Part shown: positions 56,694 to 64,000 of the stretch, piece after piece
How the letters are laid out: each line of letters begins with the position of its first letter
How positions within the stretch are numbered: the first letter of the stretch is position 1
From: Candidatus Methylomicrobium oryzae
GTDB taxonomy: Bacteria; Pseudomonadota; Gammaproteobacteria; Methylococcales; Methylomonadaceae
Assembly (NCBI RefSeq): GCF_016745425.1
Contig: NZ_JAERVK010000013.1
Location: 67,195-131,194, forward strand
Reading direction: 5' to 3'
DNA length: 64,000 nt
The notes under the pieces: model-generated
Database searches by the model: none
Seen by the model: the letters and a program-made list of their open reading frames with translations, nothing else
What the model was told of the DNA's origin: nothing
Made by a program: the position numbers and the translations under genes

Positions 56694-57956
56694 TTAATGA
56701 AGTTTTTTAGGGCTTGCAATTTGATAAATAAGCCAGCAAGGGATAATCAAACCGCTGATATAAGCGATTGCAGCTAGCTTTGGATGTCGATAATAAAGCC
56801 TACTTAAGAAAGGGCCCATTTTAGCAATACCATTAATTTTTTTTACTTTTGGCCAGGTTTTTTTATTGAAATGATTGATGATGTCTTGCTCGGGATTAAT
56901 CATGGCTTCGGCAAGTTCGGCGGAAGAAAGAAAACGGGGAATAGCCAAATCTTTAGTCAGATTGCTCAATAAAGCGGCTAGTCCTTCCAAAGAGGATCTC
57001 GATTCTTCTTCGCTTCGAGTGTAATTATAGCGGTGGGTGGATATGGTAATAGGCAAGGCTTGGCGATATGAGCGTATTGCCTCTAGATATGCGCTTGCGG
57101 GTGTATTTTTACCATCGACAGGTTCATACATGACGTTTCTGACAAGATAAATTTGCGACCGGGTATTTTTATCACCGGCTCGAATTAAAGATTTATCTTG
57201 GATATATCTTCCATCTCGTGCTCTGCCTACGCATCGATACCCTGCGGTCTGAATCGCTTGAATCGCATGCCGGCTCCATTCGGATTCGACGTCATCGTTC
57301 CAAAGGTAGCATGGAGCGACTGCTGTGAGGCTCGGGTAGCCGAACAGGCGGTGAAAGGTTTCGACGGCAATATCAATGATTTCTTTTGCTTTAGCAGCTG
57401 GAACCGGAGTCGTTGGTAGTGTGCTGCCGTTTACATAGTGAGCTTGCAGAGGGGAGTCCAGTGATTCCCAGTCCCACCAGTTACTATCCGTACTGGCTTT
57501 AGCAATGCGGGAGTCTCCTGCTATGCATAATGTGGCAAATGCTTCGTCGTTTAAATGTTCGAGGCCATGCAGTTGAGGAACTAAAAGGTCATTTTCTACA
57601 CCGCTCATCATGACTTTATATATTTCCGGGAAATGTCGATCTAATACTTTTCTTGGAAAAAAACTGGCGGGAGCATCTTTAATCGCTTGCGTATCGGGTA
57701 CTGTTAAAATCACATCGGCAGTCAATACGGCAGAACGATTAACACTGTCTTTATATTTTGCTAAACAATCAAGCAGGTTCTGGAGCCGATTCGCATGAAA
57801 TTTACCTCCAGGCCCCCAATCATCACTTTCAATCAAAATTGGTGTATCACTGAAGTAGGGTTCATGCCAAGTTTTTATGAATAGCTCCCGTTTCCATATG
57901 AAGAGGAAGATGAGCAACACAAGCCAGAATGCCGGTATTATTAATATTAACAACAT
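56694..57956 (-). CDS. Membrane-anchored polysaccharide-deacetylase-like protein
   Basis: A 420-residue protein with one N-terminal membrane helix (LLILIIPAFWLVLLIFLFIW) and a second hydrophobic segment near the C-terminus (YISGLIIPCWLIYQIA). The soluble part reads as a distant NodB/CE4 or glycoside-hydrolase/deacetylase fold: ILIESDDWGPGG (Asp-Asp), VPQLHGLEHLN (HxxxH-like) and TISTHRYNYTR. It is not a standard deacetylase by motif order. I cannot name the family. It sits between exosortase/EpsI and the glycosyltransferases, so a periplasmic trimming or deacetylation role in glycan maturation is plausible. Confidence 0.6.
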   Translation of the reverse strand: MLLILIIPAFWLVLLIFLFIWKRELFIKTWHEPYFSDTPILIESDDWGPGGKFHANRLQNLLDCLAKYKDSVNRSAVLTADVILTVPDTQAIKDAPASFFPRKVLDRHFPEIYKVMMSGVENDLLVPQLHGLEHLNDEAFATLCIAGDSRIAKASTDSNWWDWESLDSPLQAHYVNGSTLPTTPVPAAKAKEIIDIAVETFHRLFGYPSLTAVAPCYLWNDDVESEWSRHAIQAIQTAGYRCVGRARDGRYIQDKSLIRAGDKNTRSQIYLVRNVMYEPVDGKNTPASAYLEAIRSYRQALPITISTHRYNYTRSEEESRSSLEGLAALLSNLTKDLAIPRFLSSAELAEAMINPEQDIINHFNKKTWPKVKKINGIAKMGPFLSRLYYRHPKLAAIAYISGLIIPCWLIYQIASPKKLH

Positions 57957-58053
57957 AACTTTATAATGTCTGCGCGATGCTCTGTTCGCTGTTTTTTGGG
58001 TGGGTATTCTGCAAAATCAGATATCAAATCTTATAGTTTTTTTCTGCAATATT

Positions 58054-58698
58054 TTATTTATTATCGATAACCTGATGTATTGCAATGTTATTCTTAATAA
58101 TACTTTGTATTGCTTGAGTTAAAATTTTAGCGGCATGGGTTTTTTCAAAAGGGGTCTCTCGTGTGCTGTAGTTGTCTGAAACGTAAAATAAAGTCATTGG
58201 CTTTTTAGGACTGATTAAGAGTTTCAGCGTGTCTTTGATTTGGTGCTGGATGGGATTTTCGATAAATTGGCCGTCAGACCAAAGAACATAAGCAGCAAGG
58301 CCTGGACTATTAATATTACGCAATACATTAACCGGTATTTTGGTGCCTTCCAATAGTTGAATGTTTTCTTTCTCCATACTATTTCCGTAAGAGAGCGCCA
58401 ATTCCGGATGATGATAAAGTCGTTTATGATCGAAGGATTTGCCTGCAAATAGACGAATGACGTGGCCATCATCATCCGTGTATATGCGCTCGATCCAGTC
58501 ATGGCAGTCAAAAGTTTCTTTCCCCCAACTTTCAAGACGCTTCGAAGGATTCGATGAGAATGAATCGAGGATTACAGGTATGCGGTTAACAGAAAAATTA
58601 TCTTTGGCGGTCAAGCCCATATAGTTATGAATTACGGTGGGAATCAAGGCCACTGTAAATAAAACGATAACAGGTAATGAATAACGGGTAGCAATCAT
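58054..58698 (-). CDS. EpsI-like exosortase-associated protein (divergent)
   Basis: A 214-residue protein with one N-terminal membrane segment (LPVIVLFTVALIPTVIHNYMG) and a periplasmic part. Position directly after the exosortase (TAATG overlap) and size agree with the EpsI domain (DUF3485/TIGR02914), which in many exosortases is fused to the C-terminus or encoded next to it. Sequence support is modest (VNRIPVIL..., SWGKETFD, GHVIRLFAGKSF). Its role is unknown even in the family. Confidence 0.6.
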   Translation of the reverse strand: MIATRYSLPVIVLFTVALIPTVIHNYMGLTAKDNFSVNRIPVILDSFSSNPSKRLESWGKETFDCHDWIERIYTDDDGHVIRLFAGKSFDHKRLYHHPELALSYGNSMEKENIQLLEGTKIPVNVLRNINSPGLAAYVLWSDGQFIENPIQHQIKDTLKLLISPKKPMTLFYVSDNYSTRETPFEKTHAAKILTQAIQSIIKNNIAIHQVIDNK

Positions 58699-59588
58699 TA
58701 TTGATGTGGCTCGTTAGCCGGGTTTTGTTGAGGTAGCGGATTCTGGCCCAGCTTGAAAATGATAGGCAATGCCACCATGAAAGTCAGCAGTCCCGAAATT
58801 TCATGGGCGGCAGTGGCGAGAACATCCAAACCGATCCATTTGACTAGAAGCGTCAGTATTAAAACTCTGGCAATATTGACTGCAATAGCCAAGGGAGCGG
58901 CAATCATTAGCACCAGTATTCGTCTCGAGGGGCTATGACAGAAGTAGGCGGTGAGTATTGCGATGGTAACTGCCGCATAGAGAGTTGAGAAACCGCTGCA
59001 GGCATCGGCAACCTGTAAGGTTCCTGTTTCCACTTGAAGTAGGGTTCCTGTTGAATAGACCGGCACGCCGAACGCCTTCAATAACCAGGCGACTGATTTT
59101 GTGGCAATTATGCGGAGCGCCATATGAATGGATTCAGTAAGTACAAGAGGAATAGGTAAAGTGAGAATCAAAATGAGGAGAGGAAATAGTACCGCTTTGG
59201 TTCGTTCAGTTCCCAGAAACAATAACGCCAGTCCCGGCAGCGACATGAATAAGGCAAAAGCCGACAGTAATTGGGAATTCAATCCCGTATCCAGCATATG
59301 AACGATCAAAGCAGGAACCAGGATTGCAAAACCCCAAGGGTTGGATTGTCGAGGTAATTCCTGGCGTTTTTGTAGTTCTCCCCAAACTAGATAAATAACT
59401 AATAAGGTAACGAGTATGCCATGGCCATTTTGCCAGACGCTCATTGTCCAGCGTTGCCAGAGCCAGGACATTGTGGGGGCAAACACTAGAATAAATAGAA
59501 TTGCAGGGGCTGCGATTGGCCACTGGCAGGAGGAAAACCGTTGGGGGAGGGCTTTGGGCGATCCATTCGGCTGGGATGTTGTGTTCAT
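58698..59588 (-). CDS. Exosortase (Xrt family, probably XrtA)
   Basis: A 296-residue polytopic protein with about eight membrane helices. The three catalytic elements of the exosortase/archaeosortase family are in place: Cys197 in VADACSGFSTL, Arg241 in VNIARVLI, and His262 in AAHEISG. Exosortases cleave the PEP-CTERM tail of exported proteins and transfer them to a lipid or glycan. The surrounding XrtA-type genes argue for the XrtA class; the separate EpsI-like gene is a small argument for checking this. No PEP-CTERM protein is encoded in the window, so clients must be elsewhere. Confidence 0.9.
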   Translation of the reverse strand: MNTTSQPNGSPKALPQRFSSCQWPIAAPAILFILVFAPTMSWLWQRWTMSVWQNGHGILVTLLVIYLVWGELQKRQELPRQSNPWGFAILVPALIVHMLDTGLNSQLLSAFALFMSLPGLALLFLGTERTKAVLFPLLILILTLPIPLVLTESIHMALRIIATKSVAWLLKAFGVPVYSTGTLLQVETGTLQVADACSGFSTLYAAVTIAILTAYFCHSPSRRILVLMIAAPLAIAVNIARVLILTLLVKWIGLDVLATAAHEISGLLTFMVALPIIFKLGQNPLPQQNPANEPHQ

Positions 59589-59936
59589 ACAGTTCGATCT
59601 TGTATTACGAATAAATTCGTGAGGAATTCAATGGAATGTAAGTTTTTTACCAATGAAACTTAATCATTTTTCGCTCGGGAAAAGGTTGAATCGATAGGGA
59701 CGAAAATGTCGAACTTTGCTTTTTAGCTTCACCTTGTCCTCCTACCTTAAAGTTAAGTGTTTTTAGAGAGATTGAGCCTTCGGCTGAACTCAATCAACAA
59801 CCGCCATTGCAATTATGCTCGGTGAATGCTTTAACATAACGGCATTGTTATCGTATGGAAGAGAGTGTTATGAAGATGCTCGCTGAACAGTATCAAACAG
59901 AATTAGTATAGAGCTAATGTAGCGGATAGTGAAAAG
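59589..59936. other. Intergenic region between exosortase gene and VanZ/ligase gene
   Basis: About 350 bases without a gene. It contains a 7-bp inverted repeat GATTGAG ... CTCAATC (59770-59795) with a GCC-TTC-GGC inner stem, which could end the 59937-63215 transcript, although no T-run follows. The exosortase promoter must lie here; I could not recognise it. Confidence 0.4.
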
Positions 59937-62900
59937 TTATTGTGCTTTGCTCCATATTTGCGGCGTACGCAGCAACGCAAAATATAGCAACAAAAAAAAC
60001 AAAAGCGTCAACCGTGGCGCGTCAAACGGGCTGTCGACGAATCCAACGACCATGAACCCGCTGAATGAGCTTATTAATATGGCTGCAAACACGGAGTGCT
60101 GAGAAGTTTTGCGGCAGCAAGCGTAAATAGCGTTAGCAAACAGCAGGAAAAAGGCGCTAACGCCCAGCCAGCCTTGATCGAATAGCATATGGATCCAAAA
60201 ATTGAAGATATGCCAGGGATTATGTTTTTCTGTGGCGAAAAACCAAAAATCGGTACCGTGTCTGAAATCTCCATTCGCCAGCAGATTTTTACCTTGGGGA
60301 TCGAGTAACTGTACATTGTCTATATCGAGCAATCTACCGATTCCGTTTCCGTTATAAAAGGTTAACTGAACAGGCCGCTTCAGAAGGCCGCCTGCTACGT
60401 GCTCGCCAACGTCATTGCTATTAAGGGCTAGTTCGATATGTTCCCATTGATTATTACCCGCCGATGAGGAAACAGAGCGGCACCGGAATGAATACTGTAT
60501 GGACTTTTCACAGAGCGATGTCGATAACGTCAGGTTATCGACATCGCCTCGTAAATCCAGCAACAGGCGATAGGTTGTGTGAGGTTCGATATTCAGGTAT
60601 TGCCCCAGAAACAAGGCGTCGCCGCCATGTAAGCGCAAAAAATTATTGTTATTTTTTTGGTTGGCGATTTCATAGGTTGCAGGGTGCGTGTTTTCGTTGT
60701 TCAGCCAAAAGAAAGTCCGCGGATAACTGCCTAATCCCATGCCGAACAATGACGTTGTGGCATTGTTATCGCGTATATTTAAAGCGTCGCGCCAGTGATG
60801 TGCGCGGCTGTCGCGGTCCTGCTCGAGAAGGCTGAAACGGTGCTGAGCCACATCGCCGAGCAGTACAGGCTTGATCATGAAGAAACAAATGGCTGCCATA
60901 GGCACAAACAGCAGCGCGCTTGTTGTTATACGTAATTGTTTTCTAAAGCTAATCAGTAAGGCCCCTAGCAATACCAGGAAACCGATGAAAAAACCGATAT
61001 AACCGCCGCGAGAAAAGGTTACCAATAAGGTGTATAAGGCAATAATGAAAAGTCCAAAGCCTAACAGATTCCTAAGAAAACTGTGGCTGGATCTGGCAAA
61101 CAAGATCGTGATAAAAGGGAGCGTCATCATCAGAAATGATTCGATATGGCCTCCACCTGCGTGCATGGTCGAGAACAATGAATTGATGCGGTAGTCCGAG
61201 GTAAAATCGAACAAGGAAACAAAAGTCAGCCGCTCGAAAACGGCAAAGAGGGATACGCCGGACAAGCCTAACAAGATTCCATAAGCGAAATAATATTCGG
61301 CGTCGCGATAACGTCTGATCGTGAGTTGAAATAAAGGCAAGAGCATTAAGCTCCAGATGAAGCCTTTGCCGACGCGCAGGCTATTATAGTGGCTGTAATA
61401 ATTGTTAAAGGCATTGGCATCTATTGCGGGTAAAGGCCACAGCCCTTTAAATAAACTCGCGCAGTATAACAAGCTAAAGACGGCCAACAATAAAATAGAG
61501 GGGAGTGACAGCAGGGAAGGGATACGTCGCTGCGGCTTTTGCCAAAAATAAAACGCTAGCGTCGTCATTATCAGCAAATCGAATTCGTCGAAGAAAAAAC
61601 GCCCTGTCCACAATGTAAAATCCATTACGGGCAACAATGCGGGAACTACGACTAGCCATGCATAGGGAAAATAGAATAATAAGGCGGTGTAGCCAATTAA
61701 AAAAAGCCCCAGCCAGGGTGCGGCAACAGGATAATCAGATAAAGTAATGGCAATGAGACTCCATAATAAAACGGATGCGATACGCCAGGGTTTGGCTATG
61801 TCATTTGCTAATTCATTGCGTTTAGCTGGATGTTTCTCGGCAGGTGTTCGTAATTCTTCTCTAGCCTGTTCGATAATTACAGGTTTTGCTGCAGTTTTTT
61901 TACGATCAAGCCAGAGCAGAAAGCGGTTTAGCAGCTCATATCCTGCCGCTGCTGCGATAAAGGCAATCCAGACGTCACTGGGGTCGGTATGTTTTCCCGC
62001 TAAAAATGACTTACCGATTTCGACGACCAGGGCGAATAAAGCTGCCAATAGGCCGATGTAAACCCAATGTACGCTTTGGTGCTCGCGTTGAGAAGTGGGC
62101 TCATAAAATCTAGCCCAGCCCAGCAAGCCTATTGGCATATACATGCCTAAATTACTTAACAGGCTGACTAAAGCGACACCCTCAGAGGTATAGTAGTAAT
62201 AATAGAAAGGTAAAATTTTGGTTTCTGATAGCTTTATTAAGCCTTGGTTCAGAGTTAACCATTGGCCGGAAAACCAGCTGTTAAGAGTTAAAATCAGTGC
62301 TATATAAAGAAGTAGAAGAAATGGTACTGTTCGCCGTAATGTTGGTCCCAATATTGGATAACTGTGCTGTTTCATGTAGGCAGACAGACCGGCACCGAAT
62401 CCCGTGCCGACCATCCGAGTTACCACTGAAATACCTTGACCGGCACCCGATAATAGGAAGACTTGCGCAACTTCAATAGTGAGACCTAAAAATAAACCTA
62501 TCAGTACGGCTAAAATGGTTCGATGCGTCAAATACGGCAGATAGCCGATCATTACCCCCAGGGGCAGCAATACCAGGATTTCTGCCAGTAATTTAACCAT
62601 ACAGCGCACAGGGTCTGCGCCGCATGCATCCAGGGATAAAATTAGCGCATCGTTGCTTTGGGCTAATTTTTCATTTAACTCTTCAAAAGAAGTAACAAAA
62701 TCGAAGGGGAAGAGGCTAAGTAAGATATAAAACAACAAATAAAAAAAGATCGCGGCGTGCACCGAAAAGAAACTGCCGCTCAACAGATGTTTGTATAAAT
62801 TGGAAAAGTATGTCCCAAAAAATTGCCAGCTAAGTACCCCGATAACCGTTCCCAAGGTTTCGGCAATCAGATCATTTAGAGATACCGTTCGCGGTGGAAA

Positions 62901-63215
62901 AAACAGCTGGGTAAATTCGATGGCGACGGCCAAGGCAAGACAAAAAACCAAGACGCTAATGGCTAAAGTTGTCCGTAATAAAGGATGGTGGATCCTGCCA
63001 AATAAAGCTGACATGCTGTAGGCTAATGGGATATAAAGCAGGATATTGGCTATCCAGTCCGCCCTGGACGCTGCGCCTAGATTCAGATAAGGAATATTTT
63101 TGAATCGCCCAATTGCCTTTTCTAATGGTAAGTCATTGAATTCGAGCGGGACCAGGCTGCCATAAATTACAAAGAGCAAATACAGTGCCGTAGCTAATAA
63201 AAGAGAACGGCTCAT
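59937..63215 (-). CDS. VanZ-domain/O-antigen-ligase fusion with lectin-like insert
   Basis: A 1092-residue polytopic protein. The N-terminal half carries VanZ-like segments (FIYGSLVPLEFN-type opening, IANILLYIPLAYSM, and repeated EILVLLPLGVMIGYL and LLSNLGMYMPIGLLG), apparently three such units of four helices each. The second half is an O-antigen-ligase/Wzy_C-like domain (about 480-830 and 1010-1080; TFSRGGYIGFFIGF). Between the ligase segments lies a soluble stretch (about 850-1000) with a beta-sandwich look (YEIANQKNNNNFLRLHGG, TTYRLLLDLRGDVDN, WEHIELALNSN, VQLTFYNGNG, IDNVQL) resembling a carbohydrate-binding module. It is upstream of the exosortase gene. It probably polymerises or transfers the glycan. 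Confidence 0.75.
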   Translation of the reverse strand: MSRSLLLATALYLLFVIYGSLVPLEFNDLPLEKAIGRFKNIPYLNLGAASRADWIANILLYIPLAYSMSALFGRIHHPLLRTTLAISVLVFCLALAVAIEFTQLFFPPRTVSLNDLIAETLGTVIGVLSWQFFGTYFSNLYKHLLSGSFFSVHAAIFFYLLFYILLSLFPFDFVTSFEELNEKLAQSNDALILSLDACGADPVRCMVKLLAEILVLLPLGVMIGYLPYLTHRTILAVLIGLFLGLTIEVAQVFLLSGAGQGISVVTRMVGTGFGAGLSAYMKQHSYPILGPTLRRTVPFLLLLYIALILTLNSWFSGQWLTLNQGLIKLSETKILPFYYYYYTSEGVALVSLLSNLGMYMPIGLLGWARFYEPTSQREHQSVHWVYIGLLAALFALVVEIGKSFLAGKHTDPSDVWIAFIAAAAGYELLNRFLLWLDRKKTAAKPVIIEQAREELRTPAEKHPAKRNELANDIAKPWRIASVLLWSLIAITLSDYPVAAPWLGLFLIGYTALLFYFPYAWLVVVPALLPVMDFTLWTGRFFFDEFDLLIMTTLAFYFWQKPQRRIPSLLSLPSILLLAVFSLLYCASLFKGLWPLPAIDANAFNNYYSHYNSLRVGKGFIWSLMLLPLFQLTIRRYRDAEYYFAYGILLGLSGVSLFAVFERLTFVSLFDFTSDYRINSLFSTMHAGGGHIESFLMMTLPFITILFARSSHSFLRNLLGFGLFIIALYTLLVTFSRGGYIGFFIGFLVLLGALLISFRKQLRITTSALLFVPMAAICFFMIKPVLLGDVAQHRFSLLEQDRDSRAHHWRDALNIRDNNATTSLFGMGLGSYPRTFFWLNNENTHPATYEIANQKNNNNFLRLHGGDALFLGQYLNIEPHTTYRLLLDLRGDVDNLTLSTSLCEKSIQYSFRCRSVSSSAGNNQWEHIELALNSNDVGEHVAGGLLKRPVQLTFYNGNGIGRLLDIDNVQLLDPQGKNLLANGDFRHGTDFWFFATEKHNPWHIFNFWIHMLFDQGWLGVSAFFLLFANAIYACCRKTSQHSVFAAILISSFSGFMVVGFVDSPFDAPRLTLLFFLLLYFALLRTPQIWSKAQ

Positions 63216-63859
63216 TAGGGTTTTTGATGTATAGAGAAGCCTTGCTGTATAGCAGGCAATCGAATGAAAGATTTCAACATGTTGAAAATTCGTTAAGTAA
63301 AAACGGATCTAATCATTTGAGAAGCTTTCTATTGTTTATAACAGCCCATAACAAAAATTAGGTCATATCCAAATCCCAGACTCGGTTGGCGTAAGCAATG
63401 GTAAAACCGTGCGGCGGGTAGGATTAAATTTCATGTCCGCAAGTTCTCCGTTGCGTTCGATTGCAGATTATTTTCCTGGCTTCCACGCACCCACGAACGA
63501 GTATTTCTGATGTCCTTCGTTGATGTGCCGCAGTCCGAGGCTGGTTTTGGCAAATACATATTCGGCAGAGATAAACTCCTAATTGCGATTGATGGCTTTT
63601 GTTATATTTCGTCACCCCGTTGCGCCCATCAACACTACCTTGATGAGCGCGTTATCAGAAAATTGCTTACCTAGTCGATTATCTGATCTTAGTGCGCGAA
63701 ATCTTAAAATCCATGTGGCTATTCCTCTGCCGGCCTTTTGTTGATCAATTCGGCCGCGCGTACCACCAACATCCTTTTCCAGCCAGTGGTCCGCTATAAG
63801 CAGATGTTGAATTGCTGGTTCGACTGTATTAGCGTTTTATCCTCAAGCCAGTGCTTCTA
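63216..63859. other. Intergenic region with degraded sequence
   Basis: About 640 bases. No gene is convincing. Weak protein similarity appears in several frames (for example near 63424-63615 on the minus strand), each broken by stops, which looks like a decayed gene or transposase I cannot name. The promoter of the 59937-63215 gene should be near 63216-63320. Confidence 0.4.
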
Positions 63860-64000
63860 CTAATTCGATTTTCGCTTGTGATCATTTTTGGATTCATTAC
63901 CAGGGGCATTGCCAGGGGCATTGCCAGGGGCATTGCCAGGGGCATTACCAGGGGCATTACCAGGGGCATTACCAGGGGCATTACCAGGGGCATTGCCAGG
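63860..64000 (-). CDS. C-terminus of a protein with Pro-Gly-Asn-Ala repeats (partial)
   Basis: The frame read leftward from the right edge is open to a TAG at 63862-63860. It codes for tandem Pro-Gly-Asn-Ala units followed by the tail PGNESKNDHKRKSN. The 12-base unit varies only between GGC and GGT, a silent change, so the frame has been under selection as protein. The main part of the gene is outside the window, so no function can be given. Confidence 0.6.
   Translation of the reverse strand, partial: PGNAPGNAPGNAPGNAPGNAPGNAPGNAPGNAPGNESKNDHKRKSN
63896..64000. repeat. 12-bp tandem repeat array
   Basis: Eight full units of CAGGGGCATTRC and a partial ninth, running to the window edge. R is A or G. 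It encodes the Pro-Gly-Asn-Ala repeats on the minus strand. There are no unique spacers, so it is not a CRISPR array. Confidence 0.9.

Noticed and set aside
63896..64000. CRISPR-like repeats
   Set aside because: Twelve-base contiguous units with no spacers; they code for Pro-Gly-Asn-Ala repeats.

Overview
The window is almost wholly devoted to making, decorating and exporting an extracellular polysaccharide of the exosortase (XrtA/PEP-CTERM) type. Gene families and moderate base composition point to a Gram-negative proteobacterium. The combination of an XrtA-type locus, PrsK/PrsT, an HPr-rel-A operon, B12-dependent methylmalonyl-CoA mutase and a MopE-like motif suggests a gammaproteobacterial methanotroph (Methylococcales). 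That placement is inference; no taxonomic marker gene is present.

Left block (1-13142, all minus strand). Read in transcription order it holds the histidine kinase PrsK, an 840-base gap where PrsR would be expected, the TPR lipoprotein PrsT, a nucleotide-sugar epimerase, a TviB-like UDP-HexNAc dehydrogenase, a Wza-like export lipoprotein with a glycine-rich insert, a Wzz-like chain-length protein, a tyrosine-kinase-like ATPase, an outer-membrane barrel protein and a partial ExeA-like ATPase that leaves the window. This is the classical XrtA-associated export module. A dead IS5-family element (about 13450-14270) separates it from the next block.

HPr-rel-A block (14500-17445, minus). Four tightly coupled genes encode a small exported protein with a conserved-looking leader, a PqqD-like peptide-binding protein, an HprK-related kinase and a PF14907-type nucleotidyltransferase. 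This looks like an uncharacterised peptide or protein modification system and is the most interesting part of the window. A FlgO-like lipoprotein lies upstream.

Plus-strand block (18778-33768). A Wzz-type protein fused to a degenerate tyrosine-recombinase-like domain is followed by an XrtA-type amidotransferase, GalE, two GT4 glycosyltransferases, a second asparagine-synthase-like protein that lacks the glutaminase cysteine, a polyprenyl-phosphate-type GT2, a GtrA-glycosyltransferase fusion and an LTA-synthase-like sulfatase with a MopE-like metal-binding motif.

The methylmalonyl-CoA mutase/MeaB pair (33906-37075, minus) is a metabolic island between the polysaccharide blocks.

Right block (37353-63215, minus). 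It starts from a three-VanZ/O-antigen-ligase fusion, then exosortase and an EpsI-like protein, and runs through a deacetylase-like protein, glycosyltransferases, a CapK-like ligase, a methyltransferase, an unknown protein, a TPR protein, a flippase, an MBOAT acyltransferase with an SGNH-like partner, a polytopic membrane protein, a polysaccharide deacetylase, GT2 enzymes, an XrtA-type O-glycosylation ligase and an acetyltransferase. An IS1595-type remnant and degenerate spacers interrupt it. At the right edge lies the C-terminus of a protein with Pro-Gly-Asn-Ala repeats. I saw no tRNA, rRNA, CRISPR array or PEP-CTERM-tailed substrate gene.
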